A DNA stretch of 61,384 bases from Paracoccus sigandri (GTDB taxonomy: Bacteria; Pseudomonadota; Alphaproteobacteria; Rhodobacterales; Rhodobacteraceae). The translations under genes and the position numbers were made by a program. This document shows positions 45,405 through 54,466 of this stretch, in pieces (the first letter of the stretch is position 1; each line of letters begins with the position of its first letter). The stretch is taken from NCBI RefSeq assembly GCF_003709565.1, contig NZ_QNRC01000024.1, forward strand, positions 1 to 61,384, given 5' to 3'. The notes under the pieces were generated by a model. It did not search any database. It was not told where the DNA came from and saw nothing but the letters and a program-made list of their open reading frames with translations.

Positions 45405-45794
45405 AAGAGACCTCCTCTTCGCGTTTGTGAGCGAGGCGAGCGGGCTGGCCGGTGAAGGCTGCGGTCTCGCCAGGCCCCGAAGGGTGGTCTGGTCAGTTCA
45501 TGGGCTGGGCGTGTGTGCCGCCCGGCAAATCCTTCAGAACCTTCAGAGGGGCGTCTTGAAGGATTTCCGCCCGTAAGTGGTTGTCCTGTATGTGTAATAA
45601 ATAATCTTTCAATTATTCAATATTTCAATGGGTACCTCTCTCCCAATGTTAAACCGCGCGCGTACACGTATAGGGAAAAGGGGTCCTCTTGAAAGATTGA
45701 AGGATTTGAAGGATTCGGTTTTTCCCTTTCGTTTCTGCTGCTTGGCGGTAGTTCGGCTTCAAGGGCCGCTTCAGGCGGCTTGAAGGATCTCCGG
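45405..45794. other. 390-nt intergenic region with AT-rich core and TTGAAGGAT repeats
   Basis: No convincing gene. An AT-rich patch (about 45595-45650) is flanked by copies of TTGAAGGAT at 45556, 45697, 45706 and 45780, plus a near copy (TTGAAAGAT) at 45689. A near-inverted copy lies at 45529. Direct repeats beside an AT-rich patch, next to the primase gene, look like an origin or an operator array. Confidence 0.45.
45689..45714. repeat. Three near-tandem TTGAA(A/G)GAT repeats
   Basis: Copies begin at 45689, 45697 and 45706, so the spacing is 8-9 nt. Two further exact copies lie at 45556 and 45780. The regular spacing suggests cooperative protein binding, such as an initiator. Confidence 0.45.
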
Positions 45795-48068
45795 TCACCC
45801 GCCCCACCGGGCCATCCTGTAGACCATGGCCTGCTTGGTCGAGGAGCCGCGCATGCCCGTCGTGATGTCGCCGCTCTCGATCAGCGTCAGCAGGATTTCG
45901 TCGCGGTCGCGCGATTTCAGCCATTGGGAGGCGCGGGTGATCTCGGATTTGGTGATCCCCTTGGGCCCGGCCGCGCGGACGATCTCCTTGAGCCGCTTCA
46001 GATGCGCCTCGGTCTCGGTATCCGCCACATGGCGCTCGACCGCTTCCATGGTGCGCCGCGCGTAATGGCGCACGAAGCCGATGGCCCAGTCCGCCGCGGT
46101 GATGTCGATCTCGGGGCGCACAGGATCGCGCCCGACAGCGACGATCAGCGCCAGCTTCAACGCGTTCTCTCCGATGCGGGCGAGAATGGCGGTGAAGGCC
46201 GTCCCAGCCGCTGCCCGCAGCTCCTCGGTCAGGGCGTCGCTGAGCTCGGCAAACCGTGCCCTTGCCGTATCCGACATCGGCACGGTCATCGGGTTCACGG
46301 CGGTGTTATGATCGGCGGTCTTGCCGGTCAGGTTGCCCTTCACGGCCCCGCCGCCTTTGGCGACCAGCTGGAGCGCCTGGATCAGCGCGGGCGGGGCTTG
46401 CCGGATGCCGACGGCGAGGTTCTCGTCCGGATAGTCTTCATCGCTCGGCAGGATCAGAAAGCGCGCGAGCGAGCCATCGACCACGTTTGCCCCCTGCAGC
46501 GCGCCCCAGAAATGCAGCGGCGTCGTGGTGCCATAGACGCAAAGGCAGGGCTGGTTGATGTCGCGCCGCTCATTGGTGCCGTCGCGGTTCGCATATTCCG
46601 CCCCGAGGAAGATCCCGCCCGCGGCCGTGAAGAGTTCGGTCATGTTGTCGAGGATCTCGGTGATATGGCGCGGGCTGCGTTTGCGGTCGGCGGCGGCCGA
46701 CAGGAACATCCCGAATTCGTCGATCTGGAACAGGATCGCGGGCTGACGGTGGAGCGCCGTCAGGAGCCCGGCGCCAGAGGCGATCTTGTTGCCGCCGAGA
46801 TGGTGGGCGAGACCCGCCTCGAAGAAGACCTCGTTGATGATCTCGCGGGCGTGGTTCTTGCCCGAGCCGCTGTCAGCAATCCCCACGACATAGAGATTCG
46901 AGCGCAGATTGCTCGTCGTGCGATACCGCCGCCCCATCAGCGCGCCGATGGCGCAGAGGCTGGCCCCGAGCGACAGAAGCGGCTGTGGGCGGCGCGCGGT
47001 GGCCAGCATGTAGCCGGTCAGCTCGCCGACAAGACCGTCGGGAATGGTCAGGCTGAAGGCGGGCTTTTCCGGGTCGGCGACGGTCGGCGCGCTCCCGTCC
47101 AGCCGGGCCAGCAGATCGGCGGCCGGATGCGGGCCGTCCGGATCGAGACTGCCATCGAGGCGCAAGGCGGCGTTGGGCTGCCAGCCGCGCTCCATGGCGA
47201 GGTGATAGATCGTGCCAGCGCCGATCCGGTCGGGCTTGAAGCTCGCCCAGGCGCGGGCCGTGGTCGCGGGTACATCCTTGGCCGCCTGGGCCGACCATGT
47301 GGCAAAGACCTCGCCGCCCTCATCGCCAAGCGCGCCTTTCAGCGCCATGCCGATGCGCATCCAGCTGTCGTAATCGAGCTCGTCATTCGGCAGCCAGTCG
47401 AGTGCCGACCGGATGGCGGGCAATGTGCCGATCTGCCCGTGGTTGCGCAGGAGTGTGGCCGGTGCTGCCGAGCGCAGCCCACGCTGACGCAGGGCCTCGG
47501 GCAGGATCGCATAGGCTTCCTCCAGAAAGGCCATCGCCGCTTCCTCGGTGATTTCCGGAAGGTCGCTGATATCGAGATCGGCCAGCCCCTCGTCGGGCCA
47601 GACATAGGGTGCACCGGTGTCGGGGTGGTCGGCATAGGCCAGAAATTGCTGCCCGAGGCAAAGCACCTCGAGCGGATGGCGTTTGATGCCCCGAAACGGC
47701 GCTGCCGTGCGATAGACCAGCATGCGCTTCGGGGCGCGGCCGATGCGCAGCGCGGGCGTATCGCCGAGGCGCGCCCGGGCCAGCGCCTCGATCTGCAACG
47801 CCAGTTCGGCGCCCGTCGCGATGTCGATATCGACCGCCGCTACCGCTCCACCGACGATGCCGATGCCGCAATCGGGCCAGGCAGCCCAGGTCGCGACTTC
47901 GACCTCGGTGGTCGGGCGTTCGGCATGGCGGTTCCATTCCGGGTAATCGGCCCAGCCGCCGCGCTGGAACCGGCCGGGCTTCTTGGTGCCCGGGCTGATC
48001 GGCAGGATGGCATAGCCATTGGTGACGAGCCGCGCGCCGAAGCGCGCCATCCAGGACGTGTCGGCCAT
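45795..48068 (-). CDS. Bifunctional primase-polymerase with helicase-like C-terminus
   Basis: About 757 aa. N-terminal AEP-type prim-pol (residues about 1-190: YAILPISPGTKKP, WPDCGIGIVGG and VDIDI with the catalytic acids). A PriCT-like segment follows (DYDSWMRIGMALKGALG). The C-terminal NTPase has a Walker A-like GIADSGSGKN (about residue 420) and FQIDEFG. It likely primes and unwinds phage DNA. Start 48068 overlaps the preceding stop (TGATG). Confidence 0.85.
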   Translation of the reverse strand: MADTSWMARFGARLVTNGYAILPISPGTKKPGRFQRGGWADYPEWNRHAERPTTEVEVATWAAWPDCGIGIVGGAVAAVDIDIATGAELALQIEALARARLGDTPALRIGRAPKRMLVYRTAAPFRGIKRHPLEVLCLGQQFLAYADHPDTGAPYVWPDEGLADLDISDLPEITEEAAMAFLEEAYAILPEALRQRGLRSAAPATLLRNHGQIGTLPAIRSALDWLPNDELDYDSWMRIGMALKGALGDEGGEVFATWSAQAAKDVPATTARAWASFKPDRIGAGTIYHLAMERGWQPNAALRLDGSLDPDGPHPAADLLARLDGSAPTVADPEKPAFSLTIPDGLVGELTGYMLATARRPQPLLSLGASLCAIGALMGRRYRTTSNLRSNLYVVGIADSGSGKNHAREIINEVFFEAGLAHHLGGNKIASGAGLLTALHRQPAILFQIDEFGMFLSAAADRKRSPRHITEILDNMTELFTAAGGIFLGAEYANRDGTNERRDINQPCLCVYGTTTPLHFWGALQGANVVDGSLARFLILPSDEDYPDENLAVGIRQAPPALIQALQLVAKGGGAVKGNLTGKTADHNTAVNPMTVPMSDTARARFAELSDALTEELRAAAGTAFTAILARIGENALKLALIVAVGRDPVRPEIDITAADWAIGFVRHYARRTMEAVERHVADTETEAHLKRLKEIVRAAGPKGITKSEITRASQWLKSRDRDEILLTLIESGDITTGMRGSSTKQAMVYRMARWGG

Positions 48069-48454
48069 CAGAACGGCACCTCCGGCGCCATCGCGTCGAG
48101 CCGGTTGCGATCCTTCGCCGCCAGCGCGCGCAGGTGGTCGCAATAGCCGGTGACGACGGCATCGAGAAACCGGGCCCATTCCTCCTCGGACAGGGTTGCG
48201 AGGTCGGACTTGCCGATGGCTTCCAGATATTCGCCGCCCATCTGGCCGCCCTTGGCCATGGCCTCGGTCTCATTCGGGGTCGGATCGATCATACCCTTCC
48301 TCCCATGGCAGAGGTCCTGACAGGCGCGACTGCAGAGCCGCTTGCGGCTGGCGTCACGCCGCGGGTCGGTGCGGCGGAACCCCGGCTCGAACCAACCAAA
48401 GCCGCGAGGTTCCCGGTGGCAGACGGCGCAGAGGCCGGGGTCGGATGGGCGCAT
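48068..48454 (-). CDS. DUF6511-like zinc-finger protein
   Basis: 128 aa. N-terminal CAVCHREPRGFGWF and CSRACQD give a four-Cys zinc site, typical of DUF6511. The C-terminal half is helical (EEEWARFLDAVVTGYCDHLRAL). Its first 166 nt overlap the 3' end of the helicase gene out of frame. Confidence 0.72.
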   Translation of the reverse strand: MRPSDPGLCAVCHREPRGFGWFEPGFRRTDPRRDASRKRLCSRACQDLCHGRKGMIDPTPNETEAMAKGGQMGGEYLEAIGKSDLATLSEEEWARFLDAVVTGYCDHLRALAAKDRNRLDAMAPEVPF

Positions 48455-50025
48455 GGGGCGAACCTGTAACCGGAGATCTCAAGATAGCGGCCCGAAGGAC
48501 GGACCGAGATGTCGCTGGGGCGCGCAAGGCGGCTCGTCTGCGCGAGGGCCTCGGCCACGCTCAGCGGCACGGGGCAGCCGGGCGCGCGCTTGCGCCACCA
48601 CTCGGCCGCCTTCTGGCGGGCATAGCCCTGATGCTCGAGGCAGACCCATTCGCTGTAGGTGGTGAGGCCGCAGCTATAGGTCACCTTGAGCGACGGACGC
48701 CCGCCCGCCTTGTCGTGGCGGCTGTAGGAAACGCCCGTGACCGGAAGCCATCGTTGCTTTGGCGAAAGCACCGGCAGCGTGGCGGCCGTGGGGGCGATCT
48801 TCACCTCGCGCGCCGGGAAGACATAGCCGCAATCCGGGCATTCCGTCGCCGAGAGCGCGATGATGCTGTCACAGTCCGGGCAGACCTTGGTCGGCGCCTC
48901 GCCCCCACCGCCATCACCAGGGCGTTTGGGGCGCACCAAGTCGATCGGCCCGTGGCGGCGGACATTGCCGGCGAAGTCCAGCACCAGGCAGTTTTCCTTG
49001 CCCGGCGCAAGGCGGGTGCCGCGCCCGACCATCTGCACATAGAGCCCGGCCGATTGCGTGGGACGCAGGAGCGCGATCAGGTCGACCCCCGGCGCGTTGA
49101 AGCCGGTGGTCAGCACGCCCATCGAGGCGAGCGCCCGGATTTCGCCGCGCTTGAAGGCGGCAAGGATCGCATCGCGTTCATCCTTCGGCGTGTCGCCGAA
49201 GATCGTGCGGCAACTGATGCCCTTGCGGCCGAATTCCTCGGCCACATGGCGCGCGTGCTCGACGCCCGAACAGAAGGCCAGCCAGGACTTCCGGTCGCGG
49301 CCATGCTCGATGATCTCGGTGACGGCCGCGCGGGTGATGGCGTCCTGGTCGACCGCCGCCGCCAGATCGCGCGCAATGAAATCGCCCGCGCGGGTGCCAA
49401 CCTTGGAGACATCGAGCCGGGTTGCGGGCTGTTTCGAGACCAGGGGGCTCAGATACCCCGCGTCGATCAGCGCACGGACCGGCGCCTCATAGGCGATGTC
49501 GGTGAAGAGCGCATTTTGCCCCTCGTGCAGCATCCCGCAATCGAGCCGGAACGGCGTGGCGGTCAGCCCGATCACCTTGAGCGCCGGGTTGATCGCTTTC
49601 AGCGCGTCGAGGAAGCGCCGATACATCGTGCTCGACTTGCCGGGGATCAGATGCGCCTCGTCGATCAGCACCAGATCGGTGTGGCCGATTTCGGCCGCGC
49701 GGCGGTGGATTGACTGGATACCGGCGAAGAGGATCCGCGCCTGCGCCTCGCGCTTGCCGAGGCCCGCCGAATAGATGCCCGCGGGCGCATCGGGCCAGAG
49801 GCCGATCATCTCGGTATGGTTCTGCGCGATCAGCTCGCGGACATGGGTCACGATCAGGACGCGCTGATCAGGCCAGGCCTTCAGCACGCCTTCGATGAAG
49901 GATGCCATGACGAGCGACTTGCCGCCCGCGGTCGGAATGACCACCAGCGGATTGCCGGTGTGGGTCTGGAAATAGCCGTAGATCGCGGTAATCGCGGCCT
50001 GTTGATAGGGGCGCAGGGTCAGCAT
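48289..50025 (-). CDS. DEAH-box superfamily 2 replication helicase
   Basis: 578 aa. LRPYQQAAITA, Walker A PTAGGKS (about residue 33), DEAH (about 125), TATP (about 162) and motif VI QMVGRGTRLAPGK (about 325). A C4 zinc finger (CPDCDSI / CPDCGYV) follows near 390-405. SSL2/RecQ-like phage helicase that likely opens DNA in replication or recombination. Overlaps the PD-(D/E)XK gene by 7 nt. Confidence 0.88.
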   Translation of the reverse strand: MLTLRPYQQAAITAIYGYFQTHTGNPLVVIPTAGGKSLVMASFIEGVLKAWPDQRVLIVTHVRELIAQNHTEMIGLWPDAPAGIYSAGLGKREAQARILFAGIQSIHRRAAEIGHTDLVLIDEAHLIPGKSSTMYRRFLDALKAINPALKVIGLTATPFRLDCGMLHEGQNALFTDIAYEAPVRALIDAGYLSPLVSKQPATRLDVSKVGTRAGDFIARDLAAAVDQDAITRAAVTEIIEHGRDRKSWLAFCSGVEHARHVAEEFGRKGISCRTIFGDTPKDERDAILAAFKRGEIRALASMGVLTTGFNAPGVDLIALLRPTQSAGLYVQMVGRGTRLAPGKENCLVLDFAGNVRRHGPIDLVRPKRPGDGGGGEAPTKVCPDCDSIIALSATECPDCGYVFPAREVKIAPTAATLPVLSPKQRWLPVTGVSYSRHDKAGGRPSLKVTYSCGLTTYSEWVCLEHQGYARQKAAEWWRKRAPGCPVPLSVAEALAQTSRLARPSDISVRPSGRYLEISGYRFAPCAHPTPASAPSATGNLAALVGSSRGSAAPTRGVTPAASGSAVAPVRTSAMGGRV

Positions 50026-50966
50026 GGCGCGGCCTCCGGGGAACGGGCGTCGTTGGTCCAGGTCGTGCCATCGGCCATGCGGTAGGTGACGACATCGTCG
50101 CCCGCATCGATGACCTCGCCCGGGATGAGATCGGGGATGAAGAGATGGCGGCCGCAGGCCGTGCGTTGCTCAGAAGGCGCAAGCATCCGATCATGCCGCG
50201 CACAGTGCCAACCACCCTCGACGGGTGTCGTATGCAGGCAGGACCGGCAGGTCACCGCCGCGCCACCGCCGTCATGGCAGGCTGCATGGTGATCACAGAA
50301 CCGACATTCGAACCAGGCCGGGTCCTCGCTGATCCGCGCGGGCGGATGCTGGGCGAAGATGATGCGCCCGGCCTTTTCCAGAAGACGCTCCGCCATCGCG
50401 CGGTCGGCCTCGATGCGCTCGACATGCAGCGCGTCGGTGTCCTTGCAGACCGCGACGTAAAGGGCGCGCGTAATGCCCGTCAGGTGCATGTAGATCTGCA
50501 TCTGCGCGGCGTGCTGAGGCTTGGCCAGAACGACGCCCTTGGCGACCAACTCGTTGAAGCTCTTGACCGAGTGGGTCTTGAATTCCAGCACATGCCAGGT
50601 CTTGGGCGCCTCCAGGAGCCCGAGGGCCACGCCGTCAAGCGAGCCGCCGAAATGGCCACCATGGGCTTCGACCCGGAACTGACGTCCGGTCTCGGGATCG
50701 ACCTCAAGCACCGTTGCGCCAGTGGCGCGCAGATTGCGCACGAGCCGGTCCTCTTCCAGTTGACCCGTCTCGAAGAGGCGCAGAAGGCGGCCGGAATGGC
50801 GCGCGGGCGTGATCCAGCGGAAATCATACCAGAGCGCCCGGGCACAGGATTTGCCGATGATCGACGCGCCGAGGTGGTCGCGGAAACCATCGCCCTGGCG
50901 GGCCTCGTAATCGGCATAGATCGCCGTCAGCGTCGGCGTGGGAGCTTCGGGAAGCTCTGCCATCAC
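50019..50966 (-). CDS. PD-(D/E)XK exonuclease (Cas4/RecB-like)
   Basis: 315 aa. Catalytic signature GGSLDGVALG then VLEFKTHS (D, ExK), with an N-terminal GKSCARALWY and C-terminal CRFCDHHAAC Cys set as in Fe-S nucleases of the Cas4/AddB type. A second Cys cluster follows (CRSCLHT). Probably an exonuclease for recombination, matching the Sak4-like ATPase nearby. Confidence 0.85.
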   Translation of the reverse strand: MMAELPEAPTPTLTAIYADYEARQGDGFRDHLGASIIGKSCARALWYDFRWITPARHSGRLLRLFETGQLEEDRLVRNLRATGATVLEVDPETGRQFRVEAHGGHFGGSLDGVALGLLEAPKTWHVLEFKTHSVKSFNELVAKGVVLAKPQHAAQMQIYMHLTGITRALYVAVCKDTDALHVERIEADRAMAERLLEKAGRIIFAQHPPARISEDPAWFECRFCDHHAACHDGGGAAVTCRSCLHTTPVEGGWHCARHDRMLAPSEQRTACGRHLFIPDLIPGEVIDAGDDVVTYRMADGTTWTNDARSPEAAPC

Positions 50967-51325
50967 AGCCCCTCCCGTTCGCTGCGGGCCTGGGCCTCGG
51001 CCAGAATGCCATCCCAGGTCTCGGGGTCATGGCGTTCGCGCAGGATGCCGATCAGCGCGTCCTTGAGCTTTTCGCGGCGACGGCGGCCGGTGCCTTGGGC
51101 GAGCAGTTCCGCGCGTTCGCGGCGCAGGTGGCGGAGCGCCGTGCGGGCCCGGTGGAACCAGTCCGGATCGATCGGCTTCTGGCCGCGCTGGCGGGCCAGA
51201 TCGGCCGTCGCGATCTGCGTGCGGATCTTGGCGATGGCATCGTCGAGCTCGATCAATCGGCGCTGATCATCAGGCAAGCCGGGGCTGGTCGCAGCCGCAG
51301 GGGCCGCGTTGGTCATGTCAGTCAT
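50963..51325 (-). CDS. Helical phage protein, function unknown
   Basis: 120 aa, helical and Arg-rich (RARTALRHLRRERAELLAQ), likely a coiled coil. It overlaps the nuclease gene by 4 nt, so the two are translated together. No family recognised. Confidence 0.65.
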   Translation of the reverse strand: MTDMTNAAPAAATSPGLPDDQRRLIELDDAIAKIRTQIATADLARQRGQKPIDPDWFHRARTALRHLRRERAELLAQGTGRRRREKLKDALIGILRERHDPETWDGILAEAQARSEREGL

Positions 51326-51389
51326 GGGAGTATCCTCAGATGGAGTTGCGCGCTGCCCCGTCAGTCAGGGCGCAGGGCAGCGCGAAGGC

Positions 51390-51890
51390 TCAGCCCTTCT
51401 TGTTCCAGGGCGCGGAGGCCATTTTCGGCGGCACCGAAGAGCTGGCCGGATCGGGCGCGGGCCTCAATGGACGGGCGGCCGGGGCCGAACCCCGCTCGGG
51501 CGGCAGATAGGCAATCGCGTTGCTCTCGCCGTAGCCGTTCTTCGGCGGCCGGATCTTCACCTGGATCGTCATCGGGATCAGGTGCAGCTCCTCGCTGTCG
51601 CTGACATGCATCCGGCCCGTGGCGTGGCAGATCGCCGAGAGCGTGCGCTGCGCGATCTCCACCGTGGTCGGGTTCGGGTTCACCAGGTTCAGCTGGTCGA
51701 AGATCTTCCGGCCCTTGTGCTCGCCCTCAAGGATGTCGAGCATCAGCCAGAGGAACTGGCCCATGCCGTTCTTCGTGACGCGCATCTCGCTCTCGACGAT
51801 CTGGGCGCGGTATTTGCCTGCGGGCAGCAGCTCGTAGGCGGTGGTGGGCTCGACGCTGGTGGCGTCGAAGGACGTGTCGAAACGTGCCAT
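51390..51890 (-). CDS. DUF669 protein (putative ssDNA-binding)
   Basis: 166 aa. LLPAGKYRAQIVESEM and NGMGQFLWLMLDILEGEHKGRKI are the DUF669 signature. The C-terminal tail is Pro/Ala-rich and disordered. DUF669 genes lie next to Sak4-like ATPases in many phages and are thought to bind single-stranded DNA. Confidence 0.82.
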   Translation of the reverse strand: MARFDTSFDATSVEPTTAYELLPAGKYRAQIVESEMRVTKNGMGQFLWLMLDILEGEHKGRKIFDQLNLVNPNPTTVEIAQRTLSAICHATGRMHVSDSEELHLIPMTIQVKIRPPKNGYGESNAIAYLPPERGSAPAARPLRPAPDPASSSVPPKMASAPWNKKG

Positions 51891-51909
51891 GGTCTTGTCC
51901 TTGTTCAGT

Positions 51910-52656
51910 TCATTGGGATTGGGGCATGGCCGCGAGGAACTCCGACCACATCAGCGGCAGGGTGTCCGGCAGGCCGTAACGGTTCTTGGCGAGGAAGGCG
52001 GGACGCTCTTCGGTGTGCATGACGCGCGCACCGGACCCGAGCGCCCGGGTCACCTTCTTGTTGAAGCCGACATCTGATTTCGCGACCGAGATCTGATAGT
52101 TGGCGAAGAGCACCACGTCCGAATGCTCCTGCAGCAGCGCCGAGGCGCGGGTCTGCAGCTTGATCACATAGCGGTCGTAGGGCTCGTGTTCGGGGCTGTC
52201 GAAACGCTTGATGTCGGTATGGGCGATCTGGATGACCACCATGCCCTTGCGGTCGCGCAGCGCGTTGAGCCGGTCGAGATATTCGCGCCAGATGGTCAGC
52301 GCCTCGGCATAGCCCTTGCCAAACCCCGGCGCCTCGATCGAGGCCCAGCCGTTGCGCTTGCAGGCCTCGGCCCAGATCAGCGGCTCCAGCCAGTCGACGC
52401 TGTCGACGACGACCGTGCCGAAATCGTGGTCCTCGTTCAAAAGCGCATCAAGCGCCTCGGCCACCTCCGCGTAGCTGGTCGCGAGCGGGAAATGCGGGAC
52501 CTGCAGCTTGCCCAGGCCATCCTCGGTCATGAGGAAGACGGGCCGGTCGGCATCGGCCGCGAAGGTGGATTTTCCCACCCCGGCCACGCCGTGGATCAGG
52601 ATGCGCGGCGGGGTCAGCACCGAGGTCGTGCGCAGGGACACGAGCGAAATGGCCAT
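51910..52656 (-). CDS. Sak4-like RecA-fold ATPase (AAA_24)
   Basis: 248 aa. Walker A HGVAGVGKST (about residue 27) and Walker B TVVVDSVDW. Single-strand annealing ATPase type, partner of the DUF669 protein. Start ATG 52656 has gaggaggtg 8 nt upstream and overlaps the preceding stop by one base; the longer frame upstream is an artefact. Confidence 0.88.
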   Translation of the reverse strand: MAISLVSLRTTSVLTPPRILIHGVAGVGKSTFAADADRPVFLMTEDGLGKLQVPHFPLATSYAEVAEALDALLNEDHDFGTVVVDSVDWLEPLIWAEACKRNGWASIEAPGFGKGYAEALTIWREYLDRLNALRDRKGMVVIQIAHTDIKRFDSPEHEPYDRYVIKLQTRASALLQEHSDVVLFANYQISVAKSDVGFNKKVTRALGSGARVMHTEERPAFLAKNRYGLPDTLPLMWSEFLAAMPQSQ

Positions 52657-53141
52657 CAGCGCACCTCCTCGTTCAGCACGAGGCGGAACTTGGGCTTGCC
52701 GGTGCGGACCGTGCGCGCGGGCTCGAAGCCCTTGCGCCAGCTTTCCGGCAAAGCGCTGTATTTGCGCTCGGAGACCGACAGCTTGGTTTCGATGAATTCC
52801 GCCGGGTCCTCGCCCGCCGAGGCGATGTTCTCGGCGATCTGCGCCAGCAACGCCTGATCCCAATCGATGCGCTTGGGCAGTTCGGCGATCACGGTGACGC
52901 CGTCATCCTCGAACCGGATCGTGCCGGTGTCCTTGCCCGCCTCCTGGCGGGTGTCCTGGGCGCGGTCCGCGTATTTGAGCGCGATGGCGCCGTCGAGCCA
53001 GTCCGCGACCGACTTCGCCTGAGTCAGCTGCTCGTCCGCCGCGCCTTTCAGCAGCGCGAGCTGATCGGCGGGCAGCGCCGCGATCTGGCCCACCGGCATG
53101 CGGTGGATATCGGCCAGGGTGATGTGGTTGGAGATCGTCAT
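52656..53141 (-). CDS. Conserved phage protein, function unknown
   Basis: 161 aa. Begins MTISNHITLADIHRMPVGQIAALP, then a charged helical segment (EQLTQAKSVADWLDGAI). Found beside Sak4/DUF669 genes, so a recombination role is likely but unproven. Start 53141 has gaggggg upstream; the frame beyond it overlaps the HTH gene and is not coding. Confidence 0.7.
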   Translation of the reverse strand: MTISNHITLADIHRMPVGQIAALPADQLALLKGAADEQLTQAKSVADWLDGAIALKYADRAQDTRQEAGKDTGTIRFEDDGVTVIAELPKRIDWDQALLAQIAENIASAGEDPAEFIETKLSVSERKYSALPESWRKGFEPARTVRTGKPKFRLVLNEEVR

Positions 53142-53152
53142 GTTTCGCCCCC

Positions 53153-53362
53153 TCACGCCGACATCGGACGATGGGGTTCGTGATCCACGCCGCGGATCTG
53201 TTCGGCCTCGAAGGCCTCGACATCCTCGAGCCGGTAGATCACCCGGCCGCCGAGCTTGATGAATTTCGGGCCTTCGCCCGTCCACCGCCAGCGCTCCAGC
53301 GTGCGGTGCGAGATGTTCCAGCGAGCCGCCAGCTCGATCTGGGAAAGGTGCCTGGTCGCCAT
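53153..53362 (-). CDS. Excisionase-like HTH protein (paralogue of 988-1188)
   Basis: 69 aa. LSQIELAARWNIS, RTLERWRW and KLGGRVIYRLEDV give the same winged HTH as the gene near the left end (about 40 identical residues). First gene of the early leftward operon, with aaggaggt just upstream. It likely acts as excisionase or early regulator. Confidence 0.75.
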   Translation of the reverse strand: MATRHLSQIELAARWNISHRTLERWRWTGEGPKFIKLGGRVIYRLEDVEAFEAEQIRGVDHEPHRPMSA

Positions 53363-53474
53363 GTGAACCTCCTTGGGATTTCTGCGAACACTTGCGGGTT
53401 CAACATGGCGGAGGGGGTGGTAGGGCTGAGGGAGGGCACCGGTAGGGAAGCCGGTAGGACAGTCACAAAAGCAA

Positions 53475-53498
53475 AAGGCCGCCCTGATGGACGGCCTT
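53475..53498 (-). terminator. Rho-independent terminator of the unknown two-gene operon
   Basis: On the minus strand AAGGCCGTCC pairs with GGGCGGCCTT (10 bp, one wobble) around ATCA, followed by TTGCTTTTG. It lies 24 nt after the stop at 53522, so the two unknown genes form a transcript separate from the early operon. Confidence 0.7.
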
Positions 53499-53521
53499 CG
53501 GAATGGCGATGGCTGATCGGA

Positions 53522-54466
53522 TCAGGGCTCGATCCAACAGTTTCCGTCGGCGTATTTGATGAACGAGCGCCAGTCGTCGCGACCGCTGAACACCTTGGAG
53601 AATGAATTCGTGCTGTCTCCGTAGCCCGCTTCGAAAAGCACCACCGCCGTCCGGCATTCAGGCGAACCCGACCAATAGGCGTTGAACAGCAGCCCCAGGA
53701 GTTGCCGCTGCTTGTCACTGCCGAAGGTAAGGGTTTCGCCGCGCAGCCAGACGATGCCGTAGTCATCCGAATGATCGATCGGGAAACGACGCTGCACTTG
53801 TCCGGGGAACACCCGAGCCCCGAGGACTTGGGGCGAGATCGCGAGCTTGGCCGGATCACCAGCAACATCCGCCACGTTGATGATGTGGCTGCGTTTCTGG
53901 GCCGTCTCGGGAATGCGCTCGCCGGATGTGGAGGTCAGAATGATGCGGATTTCCTGCGGCGGCTTGCGCCCGATCAGCGCCTCGAGCTGCGTCCAGACCC
54001 CCGGATCGCCAAGCCGCCGGGCAAACCAGACGGGCACCGGGGCCTTCGCTCCGGCGAGCTTGATGGTTCCAACCTCCCAGATCAGATCCGTGACCAAGGA
54101 CGTCGGGCGTGAGGGCCCGGCACGCTCGAACGCTACCAGCAATTTGGCAAGGGCCAGTCCGTAGTCGACCCTGCACGCCGCGATGTCCTCATGGGCGACC
54201 TTGACCCAACGGCCGGTGCTGTCATGATAGCCGAATGATTTCAGCTCGGCAGACCAGGTGGCCTCGACCGGTTCATCCTCATAGTCGCCCATTGCGGCGA
54301 CGACGGGGACGTGCCCACTCGGCACGAGCAGCTTAGCCGCGATCAAAGCGTCGGTCGCGCTGCGCGAAACCTGGTGCAGCGCCGATGTCTGGAGAGACAT
54401 GCTGCGGGCTTCCATGGCCCGCAGCAGAAGGTCGATCGCACGCTTACTCAAGGACGTCGCCATCAT
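53522..54466 (-). CDS. Uncharacterised protein A of the immunity region
   Basis: 314 aa. No family recognised. The N-terminus is helical (SKRAIDLLLRAMEARSMSLQ) and looks like a small HTH; the middle and end mix alpha and beta segments (WVKVAHEDIAACRVDYGLAL, EVGTIKLAGAKAP). Its start overlaps the next gene by 23 nt, and a terminator follows. The pair diverges from the repressor, suggesting repressor control. Confidence 0.65.
   Translation of the reverse strand: MMATSLSKRAIDLLLRAMEARSMSLQTSALHQVSRSATDALIAAKLLVPSGHVPVVAAMGDYEDEPVEATWSAELKSFGYHDSTGRWVKVAHEDIAACRVDYGLALAKLLVAFERAGPSRPTSLVTDLIWEVGTIKLAGAKAPVPVWFARRLGDPGVWTQLEALIGRKPPQEIRIILTSTSGERIPETAQKRSHIINVADVAGDPAKLAISPQVLGARVFPGQVQRRFPIDHSDDYGIVWLRGETLTFGSDKQRQLLGLLFNAYWSGSPECRTAVVLFEAGYGDSTNSFSKVFSGRDDWRSFIKYADGNCWIEP

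Noticed and set aside
45780..48146. 788-aa rightward open frame opposite the primase
   Set aside because: No domain or start signal; the leftward frame has prim-pol and NTPase motifs.
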